Below are positions 1-7,307 of a DNA stretch of 30,525 nucleotides, piece by piece. The DNA comes from CAZGOM01 sp964542875. Its GTDB lineage: Bacteria > Planctomycetota > Phycisphaerae > Phycisphaerales > Phycisphaeraceae. Location of the stretch: assembly GCA_964542875.1 (NCBI GenBank), contig CAZIWA010000065.1, forward strand, positions 1 through 30,525, given 5' to 3'. Positions within the stretch are counted from its first letter, which is position 1; the number at the start of each line of letters is the position of its first letter. The notes beneath the pieces were generated by a model. It made no database searches. It worked only from the letters and a program-made list of their open reading frames with translations, and had not been told where the DNA came from. Position numbers and translations under genes: made by a program.

Positions 1-51
1 CAGGGTGCGGCGTTGCCGCCGCCGCCGCCTCAGATCACGATTGTGCCGTGA
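1..51 (+). CDS. C-terminal tail of a VWA-protein paralogue (5' partial)
   Basis: Only the last 16 codons and the TGA stop are in the window. They read Q-G-A-A-L-P-P-P-P-P-Q-I-T-I-V-P. The next gene downstream ends in L-P-P-P-P-A-G-V-T-I-V-P, so the two share a proline run followed by T-I-V-P at the extreme C-terminus. From this I infer that the truncated gene is a tandem paralogue of the VWA gene at 122-2122. The body of the protein lies outside the window, so its domain content cannot be seen. About 70 bases separate its stop from the next start, on the same strand, which suits one operon. Confidence 0.6.
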   Translation, partial: QGAALPPPPPQITIVP

Positions 52-121
52 TGGGCGTATTGGGGGAAGGTTTCGTCGTGAACGGGGTATTTCGGGTTGC
101 AAAGAGTAAAGGTTGTGCTTG

Positions 122-2122
122 ATGTCTTCTTGGGGTGATCAATCAGGGCAGGCGATTAAACCGGGGATGATCGATCGGGTCATCCTTGCGGATATGGGGC
201 TGATCGCCGACGCAGATACGGATAAAGAGCTGGCGGATGCGCTCAAGGCATGGCGCGGCCATCCCAACAGCCGCAAAATCCGTCAGATGGTGGCTTCACA
301 TGTGTTTGGCCGGATGGCGATGGAAGCCGTGGTCCAGGCACAGCAGGGCCAGGCCGGCGCGCTGGGTGAGCTGGGGAATGAGATCATCAATTTCATCGCC
401 CTGGGCCCCTCACGGGATATCGAAAAACGCGCCCATGCGCTGATGACACGGGCGGCGGAGCGTAGGCTGAAGCTCACGGGCATCAGCGGCGGACCCGAAG
501 AAGACGAAAACCGCTACTTCCTGTCAACGCTGGAACAGTGGGTGGAAGCCGATGTGGACCGGCGCATTGCCTACCTTAAGGCACGCATCCAGGCCGCCCT
601 TAAAGCGCCTGTGCAGGCAAGGCCGGCCCAGGCTGCTCCCGCAGCAAGCACCACCCCACAGCAGGTGGCGCGTCCCACCTGGGCGGACCCCAAGCTGGAC
701 CTGGCCCTCGTAGGCAAATCCGTGCTGGTGGAGCTTGGCGTCATCGATGACAGCGACCCTATCCTGGCGGACAATATCACGGTATTGACCGACATGCCCA
801 AGGGGCCGCAGGTCAAGCAGAAGATCGCTGAGGATGTGTTTGTGAAGTTTGCCGTCGAGGTGGTGACGCTTGGTCAGGCCGCCATTCAGGGTGTGCAGTC
901 CCAGCATCTGGCTGACTTGGGTAAAGACATCGCCAACTGGCTTAGCGCGCAGGATCAGCAGGACATCATGGGTGTCGCCAAAGGCCGGATGCTTCGCATG
1001 TCGATGCGCCGGTTTGGGCTTATCCCCATGGGATCGTTTAATGATGAGGCCAACGACGCTTATCTGTTTGCGATGCTTCGGCATTGGGTGGACCAAAGCC
1101 CCGACGCCCATACGCAGGAATTGATTGATCGGATTCACGGCGCGCTGGGGATTGGTTCCGGGGGCGCTCCGGCAGCGGCCCCTGCTCCTGCGCCCGTGCC
1201 TGCGGCCAATATCCCGTCGCCGCCCCCGGCCCCGAAGGTGGCGCCTTATAAGCCCGCGCAAGACTTCACACGCGGCAAGCCGCCGGTGATAACGATGCCG
1301 CCTGAACCGGTGACCTCTCCTCCGATATCCGCCGCACCTGCGCCGGTCCCCAAATCCGCTCCGACATCGCCGCCGCTTGGCCCTGTCTCCCCCCCTGCTG
1401 CAATCCCTGCGCCTGTTGCCCCGGCTGTGGCCCCCATTTCCGCTTCGCAGCCCGAACCGGTCTGGGCGCCTTTGCCGCCGGCCCCGAACGTCGATCCCGA
1501 CGCCAGGCGGCTGCCGGTGTACCTGTTGCTGGATTGCTCAGGTTCCATGGCCGGTGACCCGATGGAATCCATGCGCGCGGGCATACGCTCTCTGACATCC
1601 GACCTGAAAAATGATCCTCAGGCCCTGGAAACGGCGTGGCTCTCCGTGATCACCTTTGGCAACGGCGCAAAACAGGTGATGCCGCTGACGGATCTGATGA
1701 ACTTCCAGGAGCCAGACCTGACCGCGGATGGGATTACCTCGCTGGGCCAGGCGCTGCGCGTGCTGGACGCGTGCATGGCCCGGGAAGTGCGCCCGGCGAC
1801 GGGCAAGACCAAGGGTGACTGGAATCCGCTGGTGTTTGTGATGACCGACGGGCTGCCGACGGACCCATGGGAGGAGACCGCCCGGCGCCTGGTGGAAACC
1901 AAGAAGGCCAACATCATCGCCTGCGCCGCGGGCAGTAACGCCGATGGGGAATTGCTCAAGGCGCTGACGCCCAACGTAGTGGAGTTGCAAACACTGCAGC
2001 CTGACGCGCTTAAGGCTTTCTTCAGTTGGGCATCGACATCGATCAAGTCGGCGAGTTTGAAGAAAGAAGGCGACGGGCCGGATCTTCCGCCGCCGCCTGC
2101 CGGTGTGACGATTGTGCCGTGA
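122..2122 (+). CDS. TerY-like VWA-domain protein with duplicated N-terminal helical domain
   Basis: A 666-residue protein. I chose the ATG at 122 over an in-frame TTG at 113; an AAAGG lies about 10 bases upstream. Three parts are visible. Residues about 17-160 and 196-343 are two copies of one helical domain (compare LGELGNEIINFI with LADLGKDIANWL, and the W-V pairs at about 140 and 322). Residues about 345-465 are a Pro/Ala-rich linker. Residues about 466-650 are a VWA domain with an intact MIDAS: D-C-S-G-S-M from D471, a T-S-L-G-Q loop, and T-D-G with D576. The tail ends P-P-P-P-A-G-V-T-I-V-P. There is no signal peptide or membrane segment, so it is probably cytoplasmic. VWA domains of the TerY type bind metal and mediate protein contacts. 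With PP2C and kinase genes directly downstream, a scaffold or regulatory role in a phosphorylation switch is inferred. The function of the repeated domain is unknown. Confidence 0.85.
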   Translation: MSSWGDQSGQAIKPGMIDRVILADMGLIADADTDKELADALKAWRGHPNSRKIRQMVASHVFGRMAMEAVVQAQQGQAGALGELGNEIINFIALGPSRDIEKRAHALMTRAAERRLKLTGISGGPEEDENRYFLSTLEQWVEADVDRRIAYLKARIQAALKAPVQARPAQAAPAASTTPQQVARPTWADPKLDLALVGKSVLVELGVIDDSDPILADNITVLTDMPKGPQVKQKIAEDVFVKFAVEVVTLGQAAIQGVQSQHLADLGKDIANWLSAQDQQDIMGVAKGRMLRMSMRRFGLIPMGSFNDEANDAYLFAMLRHWVDQSPDAHTQELIDRIHGALGIGSGGAPAAAPAPAPVPAANIPSPPPAPKVAPYKPAQDFTRGKPPVITMPPEPVTSPPISAAPAPVPKSAPTSPPLGPVSPPAAIPAPVAPAVAPISASQPEPVWAPLPPAPNVDPDARRLPVYLLLDCSGSMAGDPMESMRAGIRSLTSDLKNDPQALETAWLSVITFGNGAKQVMPLTDLMNFQEPDLTADGITSLGQALRVLDACMAREVRPATGKTKGDWNPLVFVMTDGLPTDPWEETARRLVETKKANIIACAAGSNADGELLKALTPNVVELQTLQPDALKAFFSWASTSIKSASLKKEGDGPDLPPPPAGVTIVP

Positions 2123-2162
2123 GCAGAACCCGAGCGCAGGTGGACTGGGAGATGGATTAATC

Positions 2163-4073
2163 ATGGCGGGTGGGCAAGTTCCAGGGCAAAGCGATGTATC
2201 CGCAGGGCAGCCTATGCCCATGGGGCTTGATGACCTGTGCCAGGCCGTGCTGGGGCTGATGGCCCTGGGACATAAGCCCGACGCACATGGCGTTCAATTG
2301 CAGGCGATGCTGGTGGCCTGGGATGAGAGCGGCTTCCTGCGTGCGCACATCGCCAGGCATGGGTTTGGGCAATTGGCCGCCGATGTTGTCCGGTCGGCGC
2401 AAAGCACGCGGGCGCAGGAATCCAAGCATTTGACCCCGCTGGGACACAGGCTGGTCCGATGGCTTATCCGAAGCGGGCTGGGGGGATACGAAAGCCGGGC
2501 GTATGAAGCGATGTCGCAGATGGCCATGCGCAAGCTGGGCGTCGCCGGGCCAGGCTCACCCGCGGACGAAGAACGATGGATTCAGGCGCTTCAGATCCTG
2601 GTTTTGTGGGTGAACGAGGATAAGGACGAGCGCCAGGAACGGCTCAAAAGCTGGATCACCCAAGCGGGGAAAAGTTATTCGGGGACGGGGGCTGGGGTGT
2701 GGCCGTCGCGGGCAGCGGGGCCTGCACCGGTACCACGATGGCCAGAGGTGCCGGTGGAAGAATTATTTCCCCCGCCTTGGATGCTCGACGACCCGGCCTC
2801 AGTTCCGTACCCTGGTTCCACTCCCATCACAGGCCCCGTCATGACGCCCCCTCCCGAAGAAACCCCCGCGCTTGTGCCAAAGAAGCCCACCACCGGGTGG
2901 AAGTTTCTGCACGTGCCCGAAGGCGAGCCCGACGGGCACACCTACACCTATGCCATGCCTGAGGCCAGGTCCGCGGAAGGATTGGCGATCGTCGCGGCAC
3001 GGGTGAGAGGCAAGAAGCATAAACATGAAGGCACCCACTGCGACGACTGGGTGGAAGCGGCCACCATCGGAAAATGGACGGTGCTGGCGGTGGCCGATGG
3101 GGCGGGCTCCTGCCGGTTTTCCCGTGTGGGGGCCAAAGCATCCTGTCGAAACTCCGTCGCGGTGATGCAGGAAGCGCTCAGGGACATCGACCTTCAAACG
3201 CTGGAGCCCGCAGACTGGGCCCGTGAAACGGGAACCAACCGTTTCAGGTGCGACAAGCTCAACACCGTGGCCGAAGCGATCCACAAGGCCATGCAGACCT
3301 CTTACGACGTCATCGTGAAAGAAACCGAGGCACGCAAAACCGCGGAATACGACCGGGTGCTGACTCGGCCCATCGAAGTGAAGGACCTGTCCTGCACGCT
3401 GCTGATCGCCGTGCATGTGCCGGTGATGATCGGCGGCAAGAAGTATGACTGGGTGATGGGATGCCAGATCGGTGATGGAATGATCGCCGCAGTCAGCAAA
3501 TCCGGCACGCTTACACTGCTGGCCGTGCCCGATACAGGCAGTTTTTCCGGCGAAACGGAATTCATCACCAGTAAAAATAAATTGGAATCCGCTGCTCTCT
3601 GGGGCAGAACACAAGCGGTGCCGACGGATCTGAGCGCGCTGATGGCGATGACCGACGGCGTGGCTGACGACTACTTCCCCAATGACCCCGGCATGCTCAC
3701 CTTGTTTGGCGATCTCTGCCTCAACGGCGTGATTGTTTTTGAGCAGGCGCCCAACATCTTCCCCACGCAGAAAGCGCCGCCTGAAGAGGCTATTTCAACC
3801 CTCAGCGAGCGGATGATCGCCCCGGAGAATGCGCAGGATGTGCGCGTCTTCTCCATGTCTACGTATGCCAAAACACTTAATAAACCGGTGTCTGTCATTC
3901 TTAAGGAACGGCACGATGTGCTGGCCCTGAATGCCGGCGTCCCCCTGCCGACGCCCGGCGTGACGCCCTCGCAGCGGTTGGAAACCTGGCTCGACAGCTA
4001 CCAGGTGCGCGGCTCATTCGACGATCGGGCCCTGGCGGTGCTTTATGCCCAGACCGGCAGGGACAGCCAATGA
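2163..4073 (+). CDS. PP2C-family protein phosphatase with N-terminal helical domain shared with the VWA protein
   Basis: A 636-residue protein starting at ATG 2163, with GGGAG about 11 bases upstream; a TTG at 2112 inside the VWA gene is a poorer choice. Residues about 22-165 are a third copy of the helical domain found twice in the VWA protein (LTPLGHRLVRWL, MAMRKLGV, VLWVNEDKDER with W149). A Pro-rich linker follows. The PP2C/PPM domain covers about 275-560, with the metal-binding signature D-G-A-G-S (D312), an upstream C-D-D-W, a G-D-G-M segment, and the late M-T-D-G-V-A-D-D (D498). PPM phosphatases remove phosphate from Ser/Thr using Mn or Mg. The stop overlaps the kinase start by 4 bases (ATGA), which suggests translational coupling and that kinase and phosphatase act on the same target. 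No membrane segment is seen. Confidence 0.88.
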   Translation: MAGGQVPGQSDVSAGQPMPMGLDDLCQAVLGLMALGHKPDAHGVQLQAMLVAWDESGFLRAHIARHGFGQLAADVVRSAQSTRAQESKHLTPLGHRLVRWLIRSGLGGYESRAYEAMSQMAMRKLGVAGPGSPADEERWIQALQILVLWVNEDKDERQERLKSWITQAGKSYSGTGAGVWPSRAAGPAPVPRWPEVPVEELFPPPWMLDDPASVPYPGSTPITGPVMTPPPEETPALVPKKPTTGWKFLHVPEGEPDGHTYTYAMPEARSAEGLAIVAARVRGKKHKHEGTHCDDWVEAATIGKWTVLAVADGAGSCRFSRVGAKASCRNSVAVMQEALRDIDLQTLEPADWARETGTNRFRCDKLNTVAEAIHKAMQTSYDVIVKETEARKTAEYDRVLTRPIEVKDLSCTLLIAVHVPVMIGGKKYDWVMGCQIGDGMIAAVSKSGTLTLLAVPDTGSFSGETEFITSKNKLESAALWGRTQAVPTDLSALMAMTDGVADDYFPNDPGMLTLFGDLCLNGVIVFEQAPNIFPTQKAPPEEAISTLSERMIAPENAQDVRVFSMSTYAKTLNKPVSVILKERHDVLALNAGVPLPTPGVTPSQRLETWLDSYQVRGSFDDRALAVLYAQTGRDSQ

Positions 4074-5377
4074 ACATCGAACGCGCAACCCTCAAAGACG
4101 GAAAGACCATCGACTTCGTGCCCGAGATCATCGGCGAAGGCGGGATGAAACAAGTCTACTTCACACCCGATAAACAGTCGGTGGTCTGCTTCTTCAAAGA
4201 CAATCAGGACGCCAACCGGGTTGCCCGGCTGGATGCCGTGATCGGCCGGTTGAATCCGACGCTGGACCCGAAAAACGGCGCCTACTGGAAAGACCACTAC
4301 TGCTGGCCCACCGCCATCGTGACATCACCCCGGCTGGGTGTGGTTTGCCCGGCGTATCCCAGGCAGTTTTTGTTTGGCGCCGGACCGTGGAAAGGCAAGG
4401 AGAAAAAGAGCCGCTGGTTCTCCAGCCCGAGGCTTCGCCCGATGATTCCTGAGCAGGAACGCGGCTCCTGGATCAGCTATTTCGCCCTGGCCATGCGCCT
4501 GGCGCGCGCGGTGCGCAGGCTGCACCAGGCTGGGCTGGCGCACTCGGACCTTTCCTGCAACAACGTGCTTGTGGACCCGACCTCTGGCCAGGCGATCATC
4601 ATTGACATCGATTCTTTGGTGGTCCGTGGCATCTTCCCGCCTGACGTTTTGGGCACGCCCAATTACATCGCGCCGGAAGTGCTTTCCACGGTGCTCCTGC
4701 CCCTGAATGATCCTCAGCGCAAGCATCCGTGCATCGAGACGGATCAGCACGCGCTGGCGGTGCTGATCTATGAGTACCTGCTGTTTCGCCACCCGCTTAA
4801 AGGGCCCAAGCCCGGACGCGGCGATTCCGGTGAAGAGCAGGAGCGCGACGAGATGGGCCGTGGCGCGCTCTATGTGGAGCATCCCACGGACAATTCCAAC
4901 CGGCCCGGCGATCTGATCGTGCCGGCNNNNNNNNNNNNNNNNNNNNNNNNNNNNNNNNNNNNNNNNNNNNNNNNNNNNNNNNNNNNNNNNNNNNNNNNNN
5001 NNNNNNNNNNNNNNNNNNNNNNNNNNACCATTCCCGTGCTGAAGCTCTTCAGCGAGCGGCGGCCCGGGCAGTGGAGTCAGGACGGCCAACTCGCGGTGTT
5101 TGATTACCGTCAAGCCAATGGCATGGGCGGGCTCTACAAATGGCACGCAGCCACCGGAGAGCCAAGGTCCGAAGGAAGCGACAAGACCCGGATGGGCTAT
5201 TTCGTTTTCCATCAGGGCAAGTGGCTGATGGTCAACGAGAATCTCACGTCGCTCTCCTCCCCTTCCGGAAAAATCGTGCCGCCTGGCCAGGCGGTGGAGC
5301 TGGCCGACGGCGCCGTCTTCAGGCTGTCACAGGAACCCAAAGCCAAAATGGTGGAAGTGCAAGTGGTGAGAATGTGA
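4070..5377 (+). CDS. Divergent Ser/Thr protein kinase, interrupted by a scaffold gap; FHA-like segment after the gap
   Basis: The start is ATG 4070, overlapping the phosphatase stop. Kinase motifs seen: glycine loop G-E-G-G-M-K-Q-V-Y (22-30), probable ATP-binding K43, catalytic loop H-S-D-L-S-C-N-N (H158, D160, N165), D-I-D (179-181) in place of DFG, G-T-P-N-Y-I-A-P-E (APE at 201-203) and the helix-F D-Q-H-A-L-A. HSD and DID are departures from HRD and DFG, but the essential Asp and Asn residues are kept, so activity is expected. The run of 100 N at 4927-5026 is a placeholder of unknown true length, so continuity of the frame is not proven. The 116 residues after the gap are beta-rich and read like the C-terminal half of an FHA domain (W-L-M-V-N-E-N, P-P-G-Q-A-V-E-L-A-D-G-A-V-F-R-L). 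They may be a C-terminal domain of the kinase or a separate gene. FHA domains bind phosphothreonine, which would fit the module. Confidence 0.8.
   Translation: MNIERATLKDGKTIDFVPEIIGEGGMKQVYFTPDKQSVVCFFKDNQDANRVARLDAVIGRLNPTLDPKNGAYWKDHYCWPTAIVTSPRLGVVCPAYPRQFLFGAGPWKGKEKKSRWFSSPRLRPMIPEQERGSWISYFALAMRLARAVRRLHQAGLAHSDLSCNNVLVDPTSGQAIIIDIDSLVVRGIFPPDVLGTPNYIAPEVLSTVLLPLNDPQRKHPCIETDQHALAVLIYEYLLFRHPLKGPKPGRGDSGEEQERDEMGRGALYVEHPTDNSNRPGDLIVPXXXXXXXXXXXXXXXXXXXXXXXXXXXXXXXXXXTIPVLKLFSERRPGQWSQDGQLAVFDYRQANGMGGLYKWHAATGEPRSEGSDKTRMGYFVFHQGKWLMVNENLTSLSSPSGKIVPPGQAVELADGAVFRLSQEPKAKMVEVQVVRM
4927..5026. other. Scaffold gap (100 N)
   Basis: Exactly 100 undetermined bases, the conventional length for a gap of unknown size. 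It falls after the kinase helix-F region and hides the rest of the kinase C-lobe and possibly further domains or a gene boundary. The flanking reading frames happen to be in register across 100 bases, but this carries no weight. Confidence 0.98.
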
Positions 5378-6207
5378 GCGCAAGCGCCCCCAAACAACCT
5401 GCTCCTAATAACCCGATTCAGGCGCTGCTGGCCGCGGCCAAGCCCGGCACCACGGTGACGCTGGACCGGCTGAGCCTCGGCATCCGCGTACAGGGGCCGG
5501 TGGTGATCGCCCGGGATGTGACTTTGGACGGCCAGGGCGTAACGCTGTGGGCTGCGCAAGGCCCGGTGCTGGTGGTGAAGGCCGGCAAGGTGATGCTCAA
5601 GAACGTCGGTGTGGAGCCCACCGGCCCCGCGGATGCGTCGCGCTCACTGGACGACTGCGCCATTCAAGTGCTGCCCGCAGGTGAACTGGCAGGTGAAAAT
5701 CTGGATGTCCGCGGGCTGGTGGTCGGCGTGCCGGGCGAAGAAGGCCGGTGGGACCTGCCCTACGTGGTGAAGATGGGAAGAATTGCCCATAACCAGGACA
5801 TGCGCCTGACCGTGCGCGTGGTGCTGGGTGCGCCATGCAGGGTGGAATCCCGGGTGGAAGGCGTGCATGTGAGCCCCGACACCCTCCCCGCGGGCGAGCA
5901 GGAATTGACGCTGGCCATTGAGGCCGACACCATCCGCAAAGAGACCCTGCTGTACGGCCCGGTGCAATTCATCACCGGCCTGGCGCGTCGAAAAATGATC
6001 GTCACCGGCGTCATGATTGAGCCGGGCACCAATCATGCCCAGCCCTCAGGCGTGGCGTGGGAGGCCTCCGGTTGGGGCAAGCCGCCTGTCGCCGTGCCGT
6101 CGCTGGATGAACCCGAAGGGGAAGAAGTGGAACGCCACCGTTTGGCGGCACAGGATGGGAATGAGGAATCGCAGAATTGGCTGCTGGACCGCGGGTTTGC
6201 GTGGTGA
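5374..6207 (+). CDS. Beta-solenoid-like protein, fourth member of the VWA/PP2C/kinase module
   Basis: The start is GTG 5374, overlapping the preceding TGA (GTGA), giving 277 residues; in-frame codons further upstream lie inside the kinase gene. After a short disordered start, residues about 14-90 resemble rungs of a right-handed parallel beta-helix (A-A-A-K-P-G-T-T-V-T-L, I-A-R-D-V-T-L-D-G-Q-G-V-T-L, V-M-L-K-N-V-G-V). A beta-sandwich-like region covers about 110-215. The last 30 residues (E-E-V-E-R-H-R-L-A-A-Q-D-G-N...N-W-L-L-D-R-G-F) look helical and could be a single Sel1/ankyrin-like motif or a docking tail. There is no signal peptide, which is unusual for pectate-lyase-like folds and fits a cytoplasmic partner of the kinase. 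No catalytic site can be recognised. I do not recognise the family. Confidence 0.75.
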   Translation: MSASAPKQPAPNNPIQALLAAAKPGTTVTLDRLSLGIRVQGPVVIARDVTLDGQGVTLWAAQGPVLVVKAGKVMLKNVGVEPTGPADASRSLDDCAIQVLPAGELAGENLDVRGLVVGVPGEEGRWDLPYVVKMGRIAHNQDMRLTVRVVLGAPCRVESRVEGVHVSPDTLPAGEQELTLAIEADTIRKETLLYGPVQFITGLARRKMIVTGVMIEPGTNHAQPSGVAWEASGWGKPPVAVPSLDEPEGEEVERHRLAAQDGNEESQNWLLDRGFAW

Positions 6208-6210
6208 GGA

Positions 6211-6921
6211 TCAGGTCAATAGCGCATTACGGAACCATTCTGGCGGGTCCGTAGAAAGCTGACACAGTTGATTGTTTTTGTACTCTGCAACCAACTCGTG
6301 ACTCTCTGCTGAGTTGTCAAAAATATAAGCCCGATTCGTACTTGCAACTGCTTCCTTCAATAGAGAAAGCGAACGTCCATAGCGCTCCAAAATCTTATCT
6401 GCGGGAACCGGGTGCCCTCCCTGCTCAACTCTGGATTGCACGCGATCCTGATTAATCGTAGGGTTGATCGTGCAGACAAAGTACAGGTAAGTTCGATACC
6501 CCTTGGCTTGCGCTTCCTTGAGGAATAGCGGCTTATCCGGGCTGGACATTACCGTCTCAAAAGTAAAGGAATCCTCGTTTTTCAACCATTGTCGACGCAT
6601 AAAGTCGCTAAGCACAGCAACAAAGTATCCAGGTTTAAGAGGCTGCTGCAAAACAAAAACATTATCGCGGATATGGCCGGGGTAATGCCCGATCTGTTTG
6701 CCCAAAGGATGAGCGGCGATGAAGCCTTTAAGCATCTGATCGTTAATCGCCAAACCTTGCAAGGAGAAATCCAAAATGCCTGTGGCATTTAATTCCGCCT
6801 CAAGAACATCGGGATTGAGAACGTGGCTTGCCTTGAAATATTCCGCAGCAACCAGCCCTTTAAGCAAGGTTGATTTACCTGAACCATTGGGGCCAGCAAA
6901 CATTCTGATGCGTGGCGGCAT
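6211..6921 (-). CDS. Zeta-toxin-like P-loop kinase (probable toxin of a toxin-antitoxin pair)
   Basis: 236 residues, the usual size for this family. The Walker A motif is G-P-N-G-S-G-K-S-T (10-18), followed by the family's L-N-P-D segment, a central F-E-T-V-M-S-S block, and the C-terminal R-V-E-Q-G-G-H-P-V-P...I-L-E-R-Y-G-R-S-L signature. These match the zeta-toxin-related 'predicted ABC-type ATPase' group (COG4185). Zeta toxins phosphorylate UDP-N-acetylglucosamine and poison cell-wall synthesis. Whether this protein uses that substrate cannot be told from sequence. Its start lies 5 bases after the stop of the small upstream gene, so the two are cotranscribed. It is convergent with the signalling module and ends 3 bases from it. 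Base composition is more AT-rich than in the flanks, which suggests acquisition by transfer. Confidence 0.8.
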   Translation of the reverse strand: MPPRIRMFAGPNGSGKSTLLKGLVAAEYFKASHVLNPDVLEAELNATGILDFSLQGLAINDQMLKGFIAAHPLGKQIGHYPGHIRDNVFVLQQPLKPGYFVAVLSDFMRRQWLKNEDSFTFETVMSSPDKPLFLKEAQAKGYRTYLYFVCTINPTINQDRVQSRVEQGGHPVPADKILERYGRSLSLLKEAVASTNRAYIFDNSAESHELVAEYKNNQLCQLSTDPPEWFRNALLT

Positions 6922-6926
6922 GGGAC

Positions 6927-7241
6927 TTATTTAAAACCAATTCGAGCAATGCCGGGAAGCACAACAGGTTTGGACTTCTTTACTTGTCCGACAACCTCAA
7001 TTCGCCCATCTGGATGGTGGCGAATGATTTTTCCCTCTTTGACGTAGGTGACCCGAATACCAGCTTCCAGTTGGGATTTAATTGCCTCATGGCCAAATTT
7101 TGCCAGTTCACCAGAAACGGCCATTTCCACTATTCTTTCTTCCAGTTCGTTAGAACGAAGAGCCTTAACCGCTTTCTTCAAAGGGTTAGGCTTAGCTTTT
7201 GTGGAGCGTGGGGCCGGCTTAGTGAGCTTAGAAGGCTTCAT
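6927..7241 (-). CDS. Small basic protein, putative antitoxin of the zeta-like toxin
   Basis: About 104 residues from ATG 7241, which has AGGAA 7 bases upstream. An in-frame ATG at 7265 would add 8 residues but has no clear ribosome site. The first 35 residues are Lys/Pro-rich and probably disordered. The rest (N-E-L-E-E-R-I-V-E-M-A-V-S-G-E-L-A-K-F-G, then short beta strands ending R-H-H-P-D-G-R-I-E-V-V-G) is a compact domain. Gene order (small gene first, 5-base gap, toxin second) is typical of type II toxin-antitoxin operons. I infer antitoxin function from context only. Confidence 0.65.
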   Translation of the reverse strand: MKPSKLTKPAPRSTKAKPNPLKKAVKALRSNELEERIVEMAVSGELAKFGHEAIKSQLEAGIRVTYVKEGKIIRHHPDGRIEVVGQVKKSKPVVLPGIARIGFK

Positions 7242-7307
7242 TGGGGTGTTCCTGCTTTTACTCATTCATCATAGCAACGCTGGTGCACATACAAGTTGGC
7301 AATTCAT

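Noticed and set aside
1165..1520. Pro/Ala-rich stretch as a collagen-like or repeat array
   Set aside because: It has no fixed period and fits a flexible linker between domains.
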